From Ilyonectria destructans (taxonomy: Eukaryota > Ascomycota > Sordariomycetes > Hypocreales > Nectriaceae): DNA of 64,000 nucleotides. How positions within the stretch are numbered: the stretch's first letter is position 1; each line of letters starts with the position of its first letter. Under the pieces are notes generated by a model that was given only the letters and a program-made list of their open reading frames with translations, was not told the DNA's origin and searched no databases. The position numbers were made by a program, and so were the translations under genes. The DNA is taken from NCBI GenBank assembly GCA_020740775.1, contig JAHEWK010000002.1:1240001-1304000 (forward strand), in the 5' to 3' direction. Shown here piece by piece: positions 46,401 through 60,920 of this stretch.

Positions 46401-47505
46401 CGGCGCAGTCCGGATTTATGGACCAATGTGCATGTTAAGTCCTTCATCATTTGTCCGTTGCTCTGGGGGTTGGGAGGAGTACTCGTGCTCGGTGCCCCCA
46501 TGCCATCGTGAATTCGTTCGTTTGTCCGTACGTAGTGAGGTGCGATTGGACCTATCTGAAGGGGGAGGGTTGAAAGAGGGGCGTGTGGCGAGCCGTTTTT
46601 GCCATGTCTTCATCAATCTAGATCGTGATTTGTACCCGTCTCACGCCATGCGGAACAGCGCCCGTTTTCCACGGAGTTTGGGCCAGTCCGCGGATTGCTA
46701 GGTCACCTGGGGGGTGGGTGGCCCTGTATCCACCACGCTCGCCGGGGGACGGCGAGCGAAGAGAAAAGAGCAGATTGACTGTCCTGGCCAGTCCAACGAC
46801 AGGTACAGTAGGCACGCGGAAAATGCATGATCTGACGGGGGGTTGGTCTGTCGCAAATGGCCATTGGACGACTGCGGAGAGGGACGGCTCAACGGAAACT
46901 GGCAATGCTACACCAGGCCATGCAGGCCGTGCCGTGGGTTGTTGAATGGACCGCGGGTTTACTTCACACCTGTACGCCTTCACACCTTCCCGGCATATGT
47001 GCGGTACTTGAGGGGACGTCCCTTTCGGGCATTTAGGATTTCGGGATTTGGGGAGTTGGATTAAGAGGTATCTGCGCGCCGATCTATCAAAAGTCAAAGA
47101 GATGTTCCCCGATCCATGTCAGCACCAGCTTTGAGCCCCGGCGCTTGAGCTTCAGCTTGGTGCCATGTCCTATGTACCAACAATTGCCATTTCCCTCCCC
47201 TCCATCCCACCGCCATTGGATCCTCTCCCTCTTCTAAGGGGAGAAAGGCAGGCGGGAGTTGTACAATTGCCCCATCCCATCCCACCTAAAAAGCCAACGC
47301 CTTGCCGAGCCCCACTCGGCATCCTTTGAGATTCTGAAAACACCATTGTAGATCCCAAAATAAAACAAGAAACCCAAGACAGATAATATCGAATTGAAGA
47401 TAATAAAACTCCGGGCCGCGTGTCGAAAATTTTAGGACGTGAGGGAGATGGCCGTTAACAAAATCTATACATGTTGTACAGGTCGTGCGCAAGTCATGAT
47501 CGTGG
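43427..47505. other. Gene-poor 4-kb region
   Basis: No convincing gene on either strand. The open frames are Arg/Pro/Gly-rich chance frames. Small direct repeats are present: GGAATACGGAATACGGC near 44655, and CACAGAGG units near 45848-45873. TACGGAGTA-like strings occur repeatedly, a common feature of noncoding DNA in this kind of fungus. The right end is the 3' flank of the Zn2Cys6 gene. Confidence 0.5.
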
Positions 47506-48680
47506 TCATAGTCGCATCGGCTCGCCGTCATAGCCCGAATAAATCATTGGGTCGCCCATGCCCATCATAACCTCGGGGTTAGGACATGAGAGAACGTGGG
47601 GCTTAATGGTGCCAAACTCCGACTCCACCAAGCCCTGATTTAGCATGTCCATATTTTGCATCACGCCGGCTTGTTGGAGGAATTGCATGGTGAGGTCGTT
47701 GGGCTGCGCTTTGTTCATGGTCCAGGCGGGGAAGTTGGGTATCGAGGGAGACTGTGAGGGAAACAGGGTTGTCGGGTCCATCTCGGGCGGCGGGGCGGCG
47801 AAGTCGAAGTCGTGGCTGCCGGTGAAGCTCTGTGGTGAGAGAGTCATGGCGTTGCTGTTTCCAAAGGCCGCCTTTCGGTAGTCCTGCTCAAAATCGGAGT
47901 GGTCGATTTCTGACGAGGAGGCCCGCTCTGTTCGGTTGTACACAGACGAGTCGGTGTCCTTGATCTCCTTGAGAGGCTCCTGGTCCTTCTGTTGATCCTC
48001 GAGCTGGCGGGCGAGCTCTGCCATGCCGGCTTCGTCTTCGGGGAACACTGAGTGGACGGGGAGATCGATATCGCTGTTGGGTCGGATGCAGCCCAGCTTC
48101 TGGGCGATGTTGTGAATCACGGGCTGGCCGCGGTCGTTCAATTCAGGCTCGCCAAGATCCCACTGTTGGCCATTTCGGACCATTGAGTAAAGCTTGTGGA
48201 CGGTGGCAATGAGGGCGAGTTGGGTGTTCTCGAGGACCTCGGCGTATCTGGATGGTGTAAGTGACATGCGAAGCCATAATGTCTTATATAACGTACCCTC
48301 GAGGGAGCTGCTTATACTCCATCTTCTTGCGGACACCAGCAGTGCAGACCAAGCCATCGTCCTTGCATCGCTTGCAAGGGAATTCACCATCACACTTGTT
48401 CTTGTTAGCTAGACTTGGGGAGCGAAGAGCTGATGAAGCTTACCTTGGTCTTCTTCATGCGGCATCGCTCGCAGGCCTTCCAGACCCTCTTATGTCGACC
48501 ATCCATACCAGCGCTGTGGGTAACGTGGTCATGGTGGTGTATCGTGGCAGCACTGGAGCTGGCACGTTTTGATGCTCGGTGGACAGGCTTGACCGATTTG
48601 GTACTTGAGGTGGTGCTCTTCCGGGAGAGGGCAGACTTGTTGTCATCCGCGGGAGGGGAGGGTAAGCTATGTGAACCCAT
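47506..48680 (-). CDS. Zn2Cys6 transcription factor, Fcr1-like
   Basis: Three exons (48680-48444, 48394-48297, 48247-47506; two 49-bp introns) encode 358 residues. A Ser/Lys/His-rich N-terminus precedes the DNA-binding binuclear zinc cluster: KACERCRMKKTK spliced to CDGEFPCKRCKDDGLVC, with spacing C-x2-C-x6-C-x5-C-x2-C-x6-C. The intron sits exactly before CDG, the usual site. Then come KKMEYKQLPRG and a helical segment YAEVLENTQLALIATVHKLY with LNDRGQPVIHNIAQKLGCIR. The acidic Pro/Gln-rich tail (about 200 residues) is a likely activation region. The layout resembles the fungal group named after fluconazole resistance protein 1 (Fcr1). Targets are unknown. About 8 kb of gene-poor DNA lies upstream. 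Confidence 0.9.
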
Positions 48681-51600
48681 TGTGTCGGTAGCTTTGATGT
48701 ATCACAGACAGGCTGGGGGTGGCAACCAGACTGAGTTGAGGTGGGATGTGTGTAAGTGTAATGGGGGAGAAGAGAGAACCAGAAAGCCGGGAAGGGACAA
48801 TGTATAATAAGAATCAAGGAGACCCGTTGAAGGAGGAACCGAGTAGGAAAAAGGGACCAGGGAGGCTTAATAATGGCCAAGGCCCAAGGAGGATATAAAG
48901 CGCAGCTGGATTAGGTGGGGGAGTGGGATTGGGATGGGAGTGTGAAGACGGGTGGGAGTGCGTCTGAGAAGACTAGGAAGACCGAGATGTGCAGATGTAC
49001 AGTGCAGGTGTGCAACGGCCCTGGGGTGGATTAGGTGAGACAGGCTGGGAGTGAACAATCGGAGGGTTTTAATCAAGTCTCCGCCGCGAGCGGGTGTAAG
49101 GGGTGTGGCATTAACCGTCGGCGAGGTCTTTATGTCCGAGAAAGCGAGAACGACAGGGCCCGGCGAAGGAGGGTGTGGGTCGCCCCGCGGCGTCGCAGCA
49201 CTTGGTCGATGACCCTAGCAGAGCCAAAAGTCCGCGCGGCGCTGCGGACTTAGGGGAGTAGGGACGTAAACGGTAGAGAGCGAGAGAGGCCTGGCAGTGA
49301 GGCTTGTTGTTCTTGTGGGTGGGCTGACGGCCTGTCCGTTGGCGCTGACAGAGCACTTGTGCAAGCGGTTTGAGGTGCTGGAAGAGGTAGAGCGCTGATG
49401 GCTGATCCGCAGTGCGCAGAGCCGGTGGTGGACGAGGCTGAGGCCTGTGTGAGCGAGAGCGAGAGCGAGATGCAGCCAATTATCGCTTGGGTGTGCTGTA
49501 TACTATGCGGCCGCAGGCCTGTGACAGGCGAGTGGAGTCGAAGCAGTTGAGCTGGCTGGTTGCTGGCTGCTGGCTTGATGACAAGCGCTTGGGGGCCGGT
49601 AAACTAGAACCAACGACGGTATTGCGTTGTGTTTATGTGTGTTGCGTTGTTGTGTTGCTTTGGATGGCGGTTTGATTACAAAACTGGACCGTTATAGGCT
49701 ACCAAGCGCGATGGAAGCTGACTGCTTTTGTCGGCGGTTGCTTGATGAGTCTAAGTCCGCCGTAGTGGAGGGGTAATAGCGATGAGGGGAAGTCGATGAT
49801 GATGATGATGAGACAGATATTGGACCAAGCAATTGCAAGGGATCTTGTAGGTGGCGTGTCTGGAGATGGATAGGCAGACAACAAAGCTCTTGTGGGGTTG
49901 GAAAGTGGATGAGCAGGGAGATGTCAGATACCGGCGAGGGCGATGAGGCCGTTCATATAGACTCGAGGACAGCTGCAGGTGAGGTTGGACGGTCTCGTCA
50001 TGGATGGCCACGGACGAGGACAGATGGATAGGAACCCGGACAAAACAAAACCACGGCAGCGGTGATCTGACAGCAAGGCACGGGCGTCGCCATTGCGTGG
50101 GGATGCCCTGTCCGCAACCACAGCGTTGGTTTCTAGAACGGCCGTGTTGTCCAGCAGAACGCGCAGGGAGGTCCTCTGCGGCATGCCGTGATGCCGACCC
50201 TCCGTGAGCGATGATGTCGACGGCGACAGGGGGACCAGGGAGCATCGCCCGCAGAACCGGGATGGGACGGCATTGTTCAGAGGCGAAGACGGTCGACTGT
50301 CGACGGTCGACTCTGCGCTACGTATCTGGCAGCGCCAAGTGCCTGGGTCCGGACCGGGGCACGACGTCTGGGACTAAGGTAGTTGGCTGGCCATGCGACG
50401 AGGAGGCAGGTGGCCAGAGCCCAGGCGAAGAGGATCAGGGACCGAAAACCGCGAAATCCCGTCCTGGCGGTGCATGCACGCACAGTACGCAGCGAAACCG
50501 AGGGAGTTGGCATGACTGCATGGGATGGGATGGGGGAGGCACCTTTGCGGACCCTGCAACCCTTGTAAGTTGATTTGCGTGTGAGCCATCAGTTGGAGCT
50601 TGGGTGGGCGCGCGCGTTATGCCGCGGGCTGGTGAACCAATCCCACAAGATATCGAAGATCCCCTTTCCGTCCCTTGTCTCTGGCTCTTGCTCTTGAGGC
50701 TTTGATGGGGGGGTGGGGAGCGGACACTGGGACACTGAACCCACGGCCCCGAGACCGACGCCGACTAATTACTTGCAATAGTGTCCATCCGATATGTGGC
50801 AACAACTCGCCGCACACGGCCTCTTTGGGTTCGTTTGTCCTTGGTCGACGCAGAGATAAACTCGGGTTTAAGCATGGGACCCCCTTGAGGTTCCTCAAAG
50901 CAAAAGCAAGCGCTACGCTGGTTTCGTGGTCATCTGGTCTGTGCTCGGCAAGAGTGAGGCTTCCATTTGGGCCCTTTGCGCGGGTGAGTAAGCGGCTCCC
51001 GGAAGTTCAAAAGGGAGATTGATTTGGAAGCGCTTGCGGACAAGTCGACACTTGACGGACCATTGACGGAGTTCAGAGATCGGTTTGAAATCATGGGGGG
51101 TCATGGGCTCACCGTCCCGGGTCCCACCGCTGCACATCTCCAGCAAACAATCCACATCAGCACCCATGAGCCAACCCATTGAGCCATTGAGCCACCCCGT
51201 GGTCGCGTCCCACGTCGCCCAGCGCCCACCCACGCGCGCGCGCGCACTCTCGGAAGGTTAAAGCAGGCCGCCGCCGCTGCAACTCTGCTAAACAGCCTAA
51301 CACTCCAGTCCCGGGTTATGATGGCATCGACAAGTTTGACCCCGTGCTAGCCCAAACCCTAGCCAGAGCCCCGTCGTTGCGCTCTAGCTGTCACTCGCGG
51401 GGACTCGCCGCACAGCCCTATTACTGATAGTCGCCCGGGCAGCATTTGCCCTCTGTAAGTACCTAACCAGGATGCACCCGGGGGTGGGACACAGCCAGCG
51501 TCACCTGCGCATGGATGGGACCAAATAGCCTCCGTCACCGACTTTGGCCTCGTTTCCTTTTTTTCTTCCTTTTTTTCTGTTCTCCCCGTCCGCACGGATA

Positions 51601-53600
51601 TACAGCAACGCACTAGCCCGGCGGCGGGCTTCTGCCGCACGCCGCCCGCTGTCCAAGGGCGATGACTGGTTAGGTGGTGACGCACGGGTGGCTCATGGAT
51701 TGTCAAACGGCCCAAGGAAAACTCAAGCCCGGACTTCTTTTAGAGCCGACCCCGATCGGACTCCGCGGACGGCATTTTGCCCAAGCCCATCGCGAGCAAT
51801 CGCATGCTCACTTGACACTTTTCATTAAACGCAGTGCTGCACAGCCCAGTCGAGCCTGGTCAAGTGCTCTAATTAACGGTATGCCTAAAAGTTTTAAAGT
51901 TGTAGTCGGCACTGCAAATTAATTCCAAACTCCGTACTCCGTACATCGTACATCGTAATCGTTCATCGTACCCCCCCTTTCCTCTAATTTCTTCGAAATA
52001 CTCCCAAATCCCCACTTCTCTCCCGAATCCTTTCTTCTCTTTCCTTTCCACTACAGCTGACAACTGAGACCTTTGTCTCATCCGTAAGCAAAAGAAAAGC
52101 CCACTCGCAATTTTGCTTCGTGGGTACCGCTAGACGCTGCTCGCTTCGCACAATGTGGCCCCCCGGCACGGTCTTCACACTTTGGTCGTTTATTCGTCCC
52201 CATTGAGAAAACCCCTTGCTTGCTTGCTCTCACACCCTTGGAGCCAAATACATACTCCCGTTCGGCACTTGCATGCGGACAAGTCTCGGCGACAGCTCGC
52301 CGGCTTGGTCAGGGTCGAAAAAACTCGACGCTACGCTTCGCGATGCTTGGCGTCAACTCTGGTTTGTTGCTAAGGTTGTCTGCATAAGTCGTAAGGCCTT
52401 CCATCTCCCCGACCGGCGACGTCATACGCCCTTAGCTTGTCATGGCCAGCAGAAGGAGTTCTCACACCGAGTCTTATCTACATGAATAAAGTTTCGCCTC
52501 TGTGGCTGATGCCGAGCTGCCGGCACCGAATGGGATGGCAGCTTGGCGTGTGGATGGAGGCGTGATCCAAACATGACAACCAACTCCAACTCCCCCTCAA
52601 CACCAAAAAAACCCACCACAACACCCACCTAGAAGAGAAAAACCCTGATCTGCAATTGCACGCTAGCTTGCCGTCCTCCATCGGCAATAGCACACACCCA
52701 CCGGGAATAGAGCCCCATCCCTGAGCCTCCAAGTTGCCCCGGGCCGTCCTTAACCCTTGCCTGCATCCGGCCACGGGCTTCGCTGGACACGGCGACAGCC
52801 CAAACACCAAAAGACGATGGCGGAATTATCTCATTGCCATGCCACGTTCAGACTACTGCTGCACCGATCTGACCAAGACATGCAGAAGTGCCCCCCAGAC
52901 CTCGGTTCTCTGGGGCCGGAGATAGCCTGTGGCGACTGCAGCCACGAATGATCTCTGGCGACGCGAATTGGCTGACTCTGATGTCATGGTGATAACCACA
53001 ATGCAAATGAGCTTAATCGCCCGCTGGCGCCGCCGAACCAGCGGGCGACATCTGACACAGCACGCACGACTCACCAGTCGGCATCGCGCAGCCGATCGAA
53101 GTCTTGGAAAAGCCCGTTCTCGCCCACCGGGGCGCAACCTGGGAGCTGTCTTTAATCACCAACGACCCAATGGAATGCCTGCGTCGACTCATTCTTCCCC
53201 AGTGCCCTGACCCACGATGAAAGATGGACTGATCTCCCCCCAAGGCCGAACACCGGTCTCCGGTCCCCCCTTTCTGCATTCCCGCCCTTCTAGAAGGCCG
53301 CGGGAACATGCACCTCGCCGCGTCGGTGCCGAGCGAGGGTGGGTAGGGATCGAGATTGCAACCCTGGATGTTCCCTGCTCCATTTTCGCATCCGAATTTC
53401 CTGCATCGGCGCCGGCAGCGGGCTTGATGCCCCGCCGCAGTCCGTCAAGAGCCCGAGAGCCTTGGTACAGTGCATGACGGGCCCGCCACGGCGTTTCGCA
53501 CTCCCCGACGGAGCTCAGCTTTGCGCACTCACAACACACGCTCCAGTCAAATCCAGCTAGAAAGAACCTCGGGCCGCTAGCCTCATCTTCAAGGTCCTCA
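48681..53600. promoter_or_regulatory. Long gene-poor region upstream of the Zn2Cys6 gene
   Basis: The first 1-2 kb left of this stretch are likely promoter and leader of the regulator: CT-rich on the coding strand, with CCACC-type runs near 48920-48970. A (GAT)n microsatellite lies at 49795-49812 and an alternating CG run near 51233-51245. Repeated CGTACATCGTACATCGTAAT-like units occur near 51940-51970. No protein or RNA gene was recognised, although many long chance frames exist because of the GC content. Confidence 0.45.
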
Positions 53601-54043
53601 CGCAATACGCAATGCGAGCCTGACCCTTGATGATGCGTTGTTTATTCCTCCGTCCCCTGTTTGGTTGAGGGCTGCGCCCCAGTTCAATCGACCCGGACTG
53701 ATACGCGCGTCAGGGACGGGCGCGGTGCAAGGGAATGCTCGTTTTGATCCGATTATTTACCTGAGATATTGAAACACCTCTGGCATGTCTCCGTTGTCCT
53801 GCAGTAGCCCTTTCCTGCACTGCGAAATTCATCGTATTCATCTACGTTGTAGATGCTTCAAATGCCTAATTAGAGGACTGTACGCGACAGCTTATGGCCG
53901 TGGCCATATGGAATCAAGGAGCATGAAAAGTCGTCGAGCTCAGCCCCAAACACCTTAATTATCAAGCTTAAGGCCCCGCGTGACACAGACTGGGATATTG
54001 TTGATTATAAATCCTCTTTCCTTCACTCCCCTGGAGCACGACA

Positions 54044-54946
54044 TTAACTGAACTGGGTGGTTGATCCGCCATTTCGGACATATTCACCCGTGCTTCTAAT
54101 ATGATCGATCGGCTTCTCTCTCAAAGTCTCGATCCCGCAAGCCAGAATTGGAATAGCTGTGGTCGCGGGTTGTAGAGCATTGATGAAACCCGCCAACTTG
54201 CTCTCCGCAAACAGCCCGCACAAAGTCCGCACAATTTACGCTTGGCTTACACATTGTTCATTACGTCTAAGTCCGTCTAAGTCCATTCGTACTTCCTCAT
54301 CCCTACCAAATTCCGTGGCATATTAGAATTTGTCCGACCCTCCAGTCCAGCGAGGGCCACTTTGCCAAGTGCAAGTCGTTCCTCAAAAGCTGGCCCCCGC
54401 CGCCTGGGATGCTCTCACACCCTCCAATGCAGGACATCAGAGCCTTCCCATGGAACTGGATTTTCGCACTCAACACCTGTTCCTCGCAGCAGCGGGGTTC
54501 ACCACGTATCCCACAAACCCGGGGTTACCCTTGGAGTCCCTGGGGGTGTTGGCAAGACACTGGTCGCCGTGATCAGCGATATCATGGAGTTTCTTCAGGG
54601 AGTTGAGTGCTAATTCCTTTACTAGCGCTAGACCAGAGCATGGAATCTTCCATTTCCCTTCGTTGCATTTTTCTCCACTCAGCCAAATCTTTCTTGAACA
54701 TTGAGGACACACACTAACGTCGTCTTTCAGAAGTCCATCTGCATCAAAATGTGCATCGGGAGCCCTAGGCATGCCGGTACGGACCACCCGATATCGAACT
54801 CCACCAATGATACACACACACTGTAGACGTGTTGGGTCTAATTGAGCCAACATCCTTGCAGAGCGCTGCTCACGATCGCAGAGCCTCAAGCATGTGCTTG
54901 AACCGACGCAGTGTTCGTGGACTGATGAGAGGCGGCCCCACAGCAC
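54044..54946 (-). pseudogene. Possible coding relic, unrecognised
   Basis: One minus-strand frame is protein-like at both ends: DDVSVCPQCSRKIWLSGEKC then ALVKELALNSLKKLHDIADH in the 5' part, and SKLAGFINALQPATTAIPIL then GIETLREKPIDHIRSTGEYV in the 3' part. Several stops interrupt it between about 54470 and 54240. The shared frame suggests one decayed gene, but no family is recognised and chance cannot be excluded. Confidence 0.3.
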
Positions 54947-55689
54947 CTGCGGGAGCTTGAACGTCTCTCATACGTCATGAGATGATTTTCGTATACGCCC
55001 TGCCGTACACGATGCGGCACACGCGTATGACTAGGGAGGCTAGGCCAAAGCGTGCAGAAGTCGGAATTCGGCTTTCCTTGTTGCAGGGACTTTCAGCCCA
55101 GTTTTGCTGGTTTGGCGTTGTGGTGCAAGCCTCGTCGCTGGATTAGATGCCGACTCTCCGTGCCGAGGCCCGTTCGCGACCCAATAATTCGCCGGACGGC
55201 GTTTCGCCCTCCGCGGAGCTGGTCGCGCTTCGGCTTTCGAGATGCTAGTGCACATCGATCCCCTAGAGAATTCCCCGTGGCTTACTCCGAACGCCCTCAC
55301 TTATTACCGGTCTGGCGGTAGATGCCGCTCTAGCCTTCATAGTGGAATCTCATTATGTGATGCTTCCCATGACCTAGGTGACATTGAAGCCGTGTAAACC
55401 CCTCACAAGGACGAAAATCGGGATTGAGGAAATGCCTCACCAGGCAGAGTGGTAATATGGGACCCTTTTCTGTTAAGACATTTACAACTGTGGATGTTAC
55501 CTGGGGACCGCTTTTTGGGTACGTGTTTTGCAAGCCACCGGGGGTGATTCCGCGATGTTATCTCCAATTCCCCATCGAACTTCAGCGCCTGTGGTCGTCG
55601 TCCGTTGCATGAACGCCATTGGGCCCATCTCCCTTGTGCAAATCCATTTATCCTAGATCCCAGCACCCCTTTTTGGGTGTTTCCGTGTC

Positions 55690-56006
55690 AATCAGTGTGG
55701 ATCTTTATTGGATTCCAGTGCTCGTTTAGCCCTGTCATTCAGCTTCCTGCAAACGGGACATCGAACAGACCCCCACTTTGATGGAAATTGTGGCTAGTAT
55801 CGTGTTATACCCGCCGCCTGTTTTCGGCCGAGAGCCACCTCGTCATCGACGCTTTCGTCTCCGAATCGGCCAATCTCTCTTACACGACTCCCCGGCAATG
55901 ATGCAAGTTCAACATACTTCACCGTCCATTTCACACCGCATCGGAACCCTATCGCCGACAGTCGACCGACAAAGTCAAAGTCCGTTTCTATCAAGTCGTA
56001 CGACAT
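55690..56006 (-). pseudogene. Possible coding relic with CxxC motif
   Basis: An ATG at 56004-56006 opens MSYDLIETDFDFVGRLSAIG, continuing with VKWTVKYVELASLPGSRVRE and VALGRKQAAGITRY. A single TAG follows, and then the same frame goes on as PQFPSKWGSVRCPVCRKLND and RAKRALESNKDPH. A TAG from CAG or TGG would be a C-to-T type change. The composition is protein-like, unlike nearby frames. Family unknown. Confidence 0.35.
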
Positions 56007-56697
56007 GCCAACTCACCTCGGCTGGTCTATCCTTGGTTCTCTGTTCGAAACGTGGCGCCGAGGTAAGGAATTTTCAAAACAACACTGACCCAAAGCAGGC
56101 CCTTCCGCTTGACAACTCACTACGACTTTGCTCATGTCGAATTCTTATCGGCAGTCATTGGACTCGGCAGTGATCCGGTGTTAGTGTGGATCCTTGAGCC
56201 TCAAATCAGCCGCAATTGCATGTGTCGTGAGCTCGAAGCACTGGCCAACAACATCATGCTTCCATCCTTTAAACCCCGATAAATCTCCATGGGCCGAGTT
56301 ACGGAGCCCAGAACGAGCTTCATGGCGGGACACACATGTGAGTGTGGACCCTGGCGAACCACTGTACGAGACTTGTCACGCAATGATTTTCGCATCACCG
56401 ATCGTGGACACACATCTAGCCAAGCATTGTGCTCAAGGGGCGTGCGGCTCTTTCTCCGGGATGCCTCGAAAGCCAAGCCGGGCCGAGCCAGCGGCGCCAG
56501 TCCATTGAATGAAGCTGCATATCCTCGGGTAACCTGCAGATGGCTACCGACATGCAATGCCGTGTCTATGTGCTTCAAGTGGAGTCTTATTTCGATCTTT
56601 AACGGGAACATGAACACCGAAAAGAATCCGCCCGCTATCGCTCCACGCTTTGCTCCAAGAATTTCCATCGCAATGGGCATCGAACCATCGGAGTTCG

Positions 56698-57941
56698 TCA
56701 GAGATCGTTGTACATGATGAGCCGAGGAGCCTCCTGCTCACAGACAGCCCATGTCCATGCCGCGCTCGGCAGATAATTCAGCAGCACAGCTGATTTCTTG
56801 CCGTAGGCCGCTGGCTCGAAGAGATGCGGGTCATGACGCTTTACCTTATCTACCGCGTCGGCGGTAGCTAGGGCAAGGAAGTGTTCTCTCCAAGGCCCTA
56901 TAGGGAGCACCCTACGCCGAGGTTAACATCATAGCCGAGGTCTAAGATCAGAGGGGGCTACAGGAAGCCTTACAGCGCATTACCAAAGATTCCGTGACAC
57001 AGGCTGGGCTCTTTTGTGAGAAGGCCATGGCGCCAGATCAGGCCCTGCCCCTTTTCGATGGCTATGTCTATCTGCTCGTGGAGAGCGGGAAAATAGGGGC
57101 GCAGTGATAAGAGTGAGTAAATGAACCCAGGAGCGCCGTGGCACCACTGCACAAGGGTTGGGGCTCTGCCTTCTTTGAGGCTCCGCGCCCCGTCAGGCCA
57201 GTTGCCGTCCGGTGCCTGTAGCTCAAGAAGCTTTTCGAGGCGAGAAGATAGTTGCGGAGCCAAGGAAGGATCTGAGAGGATGAGTTGTGTAATGATACCG
57301 ATGTCGCCATGGGCCGCGCCAAAGTATCGCCTCCCACGCCATTCCCAATTTCCGCGGCCATCGTCATCTGTGTTTATGATTCTCTCCGCGAGACGCTTGA
57401 GGGGGGATTCTATGAGGGGCGCATATTCGGGGACCCAATGTTTGATCATACGCAAGAGGTAGAGTGTACCGGCTCGTCCTTGGACTATCTCTGAAGGAAA
57501 CGGGTCATCTTGAGGTGTAGGATAGGGGCCCAGCAGTCTGGGCAGATTTGAAAGAAACTCTATCACATCATCTTTGTCCTTCGTGACGCAGGCTCGTACA
57601 GCTTCAAAAGAAAGCTTTTCGGAACCGATGCCACATTTCCCCTCCATGACCAGGAGGCCCCGATCTCCAGCGAGGTACTGGCTCACCCAATACATCAGAT
57701 CATGGCCAGAGACCTGTAAGTCAGGGTGCGTAGCCGAGAGCTGAAGGAAGAGATATGCCAGACCAGTGTAGCCAGTGAAGAGGCCGCCCAGATGCCGCTC
57801 CGTATAGGCTGGGAGCGGAGGGGCGTACTTGAGAACCAGTTCCAAGGTGTAGGGTAGAAGCTCTTTAGGGGCGGAGCCCAGGGTCTGGGCTGGGAGGTTG
57901 TTCGATATGTATCGCTGGTCCATGATGATGAAGCTTGACAT
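56698..57941 (-). CDS. Lanthionine synthetase C-like (LanC/LANCL) protein
   Basis: Two exons (57941-56974, 56911-56698; 62-bp intron) encode 393 residues; without splicing the protein would stop right after the CHG motif. The start is the ATG at 57941 (MSSFIIMDQRYISNN) or the one at 57923. Repeated hydrophobic-Gly motifs of the alpha-toroid fold are present: LGGLFTGYTGLAYLFLQL, VQGRAGTLYLLRM, YFGAAHGDIGIITQLIL, TLVQWCHGAPGFIYSLL and SLCHGIFGNAL. The zinc ligands Cys (WCHGAPG) and Cys-His (LCHGIFG) are intact, as is the end PRLIMYNDL, which resembles the GYNDL tail of fungal relatives. Animal LANCL proteins add glutathione to dehydroamino acids; the fungal role is not settled. No precursor peptide or partner gene was seen nearby. 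Confidence 0.9.
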
Positions 57942-59098
57942 TATTGGAATCTGCACCAAGGGCGCTTGGTTTCTGCAGCTGTGAATAAATATGTAAAGTG
58001 AAAGATGATGTAGCTCTCGAGGTGTGTGTCGCGTGCGTGATGCATAGCATCATCGTTGGGATGATCTTCAGCCACTGGCCGGTCAATCGATTGCGGGGAA
58101 AAGTACGAATGAAGAAGGACGTAGGATAACCAAGATAAGTAAGCGCTTAGACACAACACAGGATCCGATAGCACCATTCGTAAACCAACCCGCCTGATTT
58201 TTCCCTGCCCGATTATCTGTCTCATTTGCGCAAGATATCTACACAACAGAGCAACCATTACGGAGCTTTGTGAGTGGAAACAGGCTCTTCGCCATGCGCT
58301 TGGCCGTTGTGGAGTCACCTGCCCCCGGCGCGGGGTGGGGCGCGCGCCGATGACCACCGTGATCAGCACTGGTGACGTCGTCGGCGCGGTGACGAGATTT
58401 CCTTGAATGACAACGGAACTTCTAACCAATACCATAAAATGATGTATAATATATTCATCTATAAGCTATTAAATAAAGCGAGTTGTTTGTCTCGGCCTGT
58501 GGTTCTTCCTTTTATTTCCAAGGGCTTGGGAGGACAGCCTCAGTTATCATGGAGAGTAGTTGGTTTCGTGTCCGTTTGACACATCCGCGACGTCTTAGCT
58601 TTGTGGGATTCGGGATTTCGTGCTTGCTCTGGAATTTTCTGCCTATAGTATTGCAGGAGATGATAGAAAAAAGACATGTGAGGAATTAGGACAAATCCCA
58701 AAGGCTTGCTGGGAACTGCCTCAAATCTGGGGTCCACCAGACGAGTAAGCCGAGCCATGACTGTTGTGGCGAAGATATATAGTGATTGAGGGGGCTGGGG
58801 GGGAATTGAGTGAGATCTTCAATTCATATTCCGTGTCATTGTTTCATGGACTCTGTCGTAACCTCAACTATTCACTTGCCAACGGCTCCAGTTATTGGGG
58901 AAATTACAGCACGCCGAACTTAAATAGCTAAAATGGTGCTTTCAAATAATGCATAGTTGAATTTGAGTAAAAATAAGATCATTTTAGCTCATGATTGGAG
59001 CTCTTAGCAAAGAACCCTGGGTCCCTCAGGACATTTTTGTTGACGCTAAATTCAGTAAACTAGACTTTTATGTGTAAATCCATCACCGCCGAACTCCT
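57942..59098. other. Intergenic region, no gene seen
   Basis: Spacer holding the promoter of the LanC-like gene on the left and the terminator of the homocitrate synthase gene on the right. The part from about 58850 to 59060 is AT-rich. No gene was recognised. Confidence 0.5.

Positions 59099-60920
<1,822 letters not shown>

Noticed and set aside
56201..56680. 159-residue minus-strand frame downstream of the LanC-like gene
   Set aside because: No recognised domain; it lies beyond the natural stop of the LanC-like gene, and the plus strand also has long frames here.
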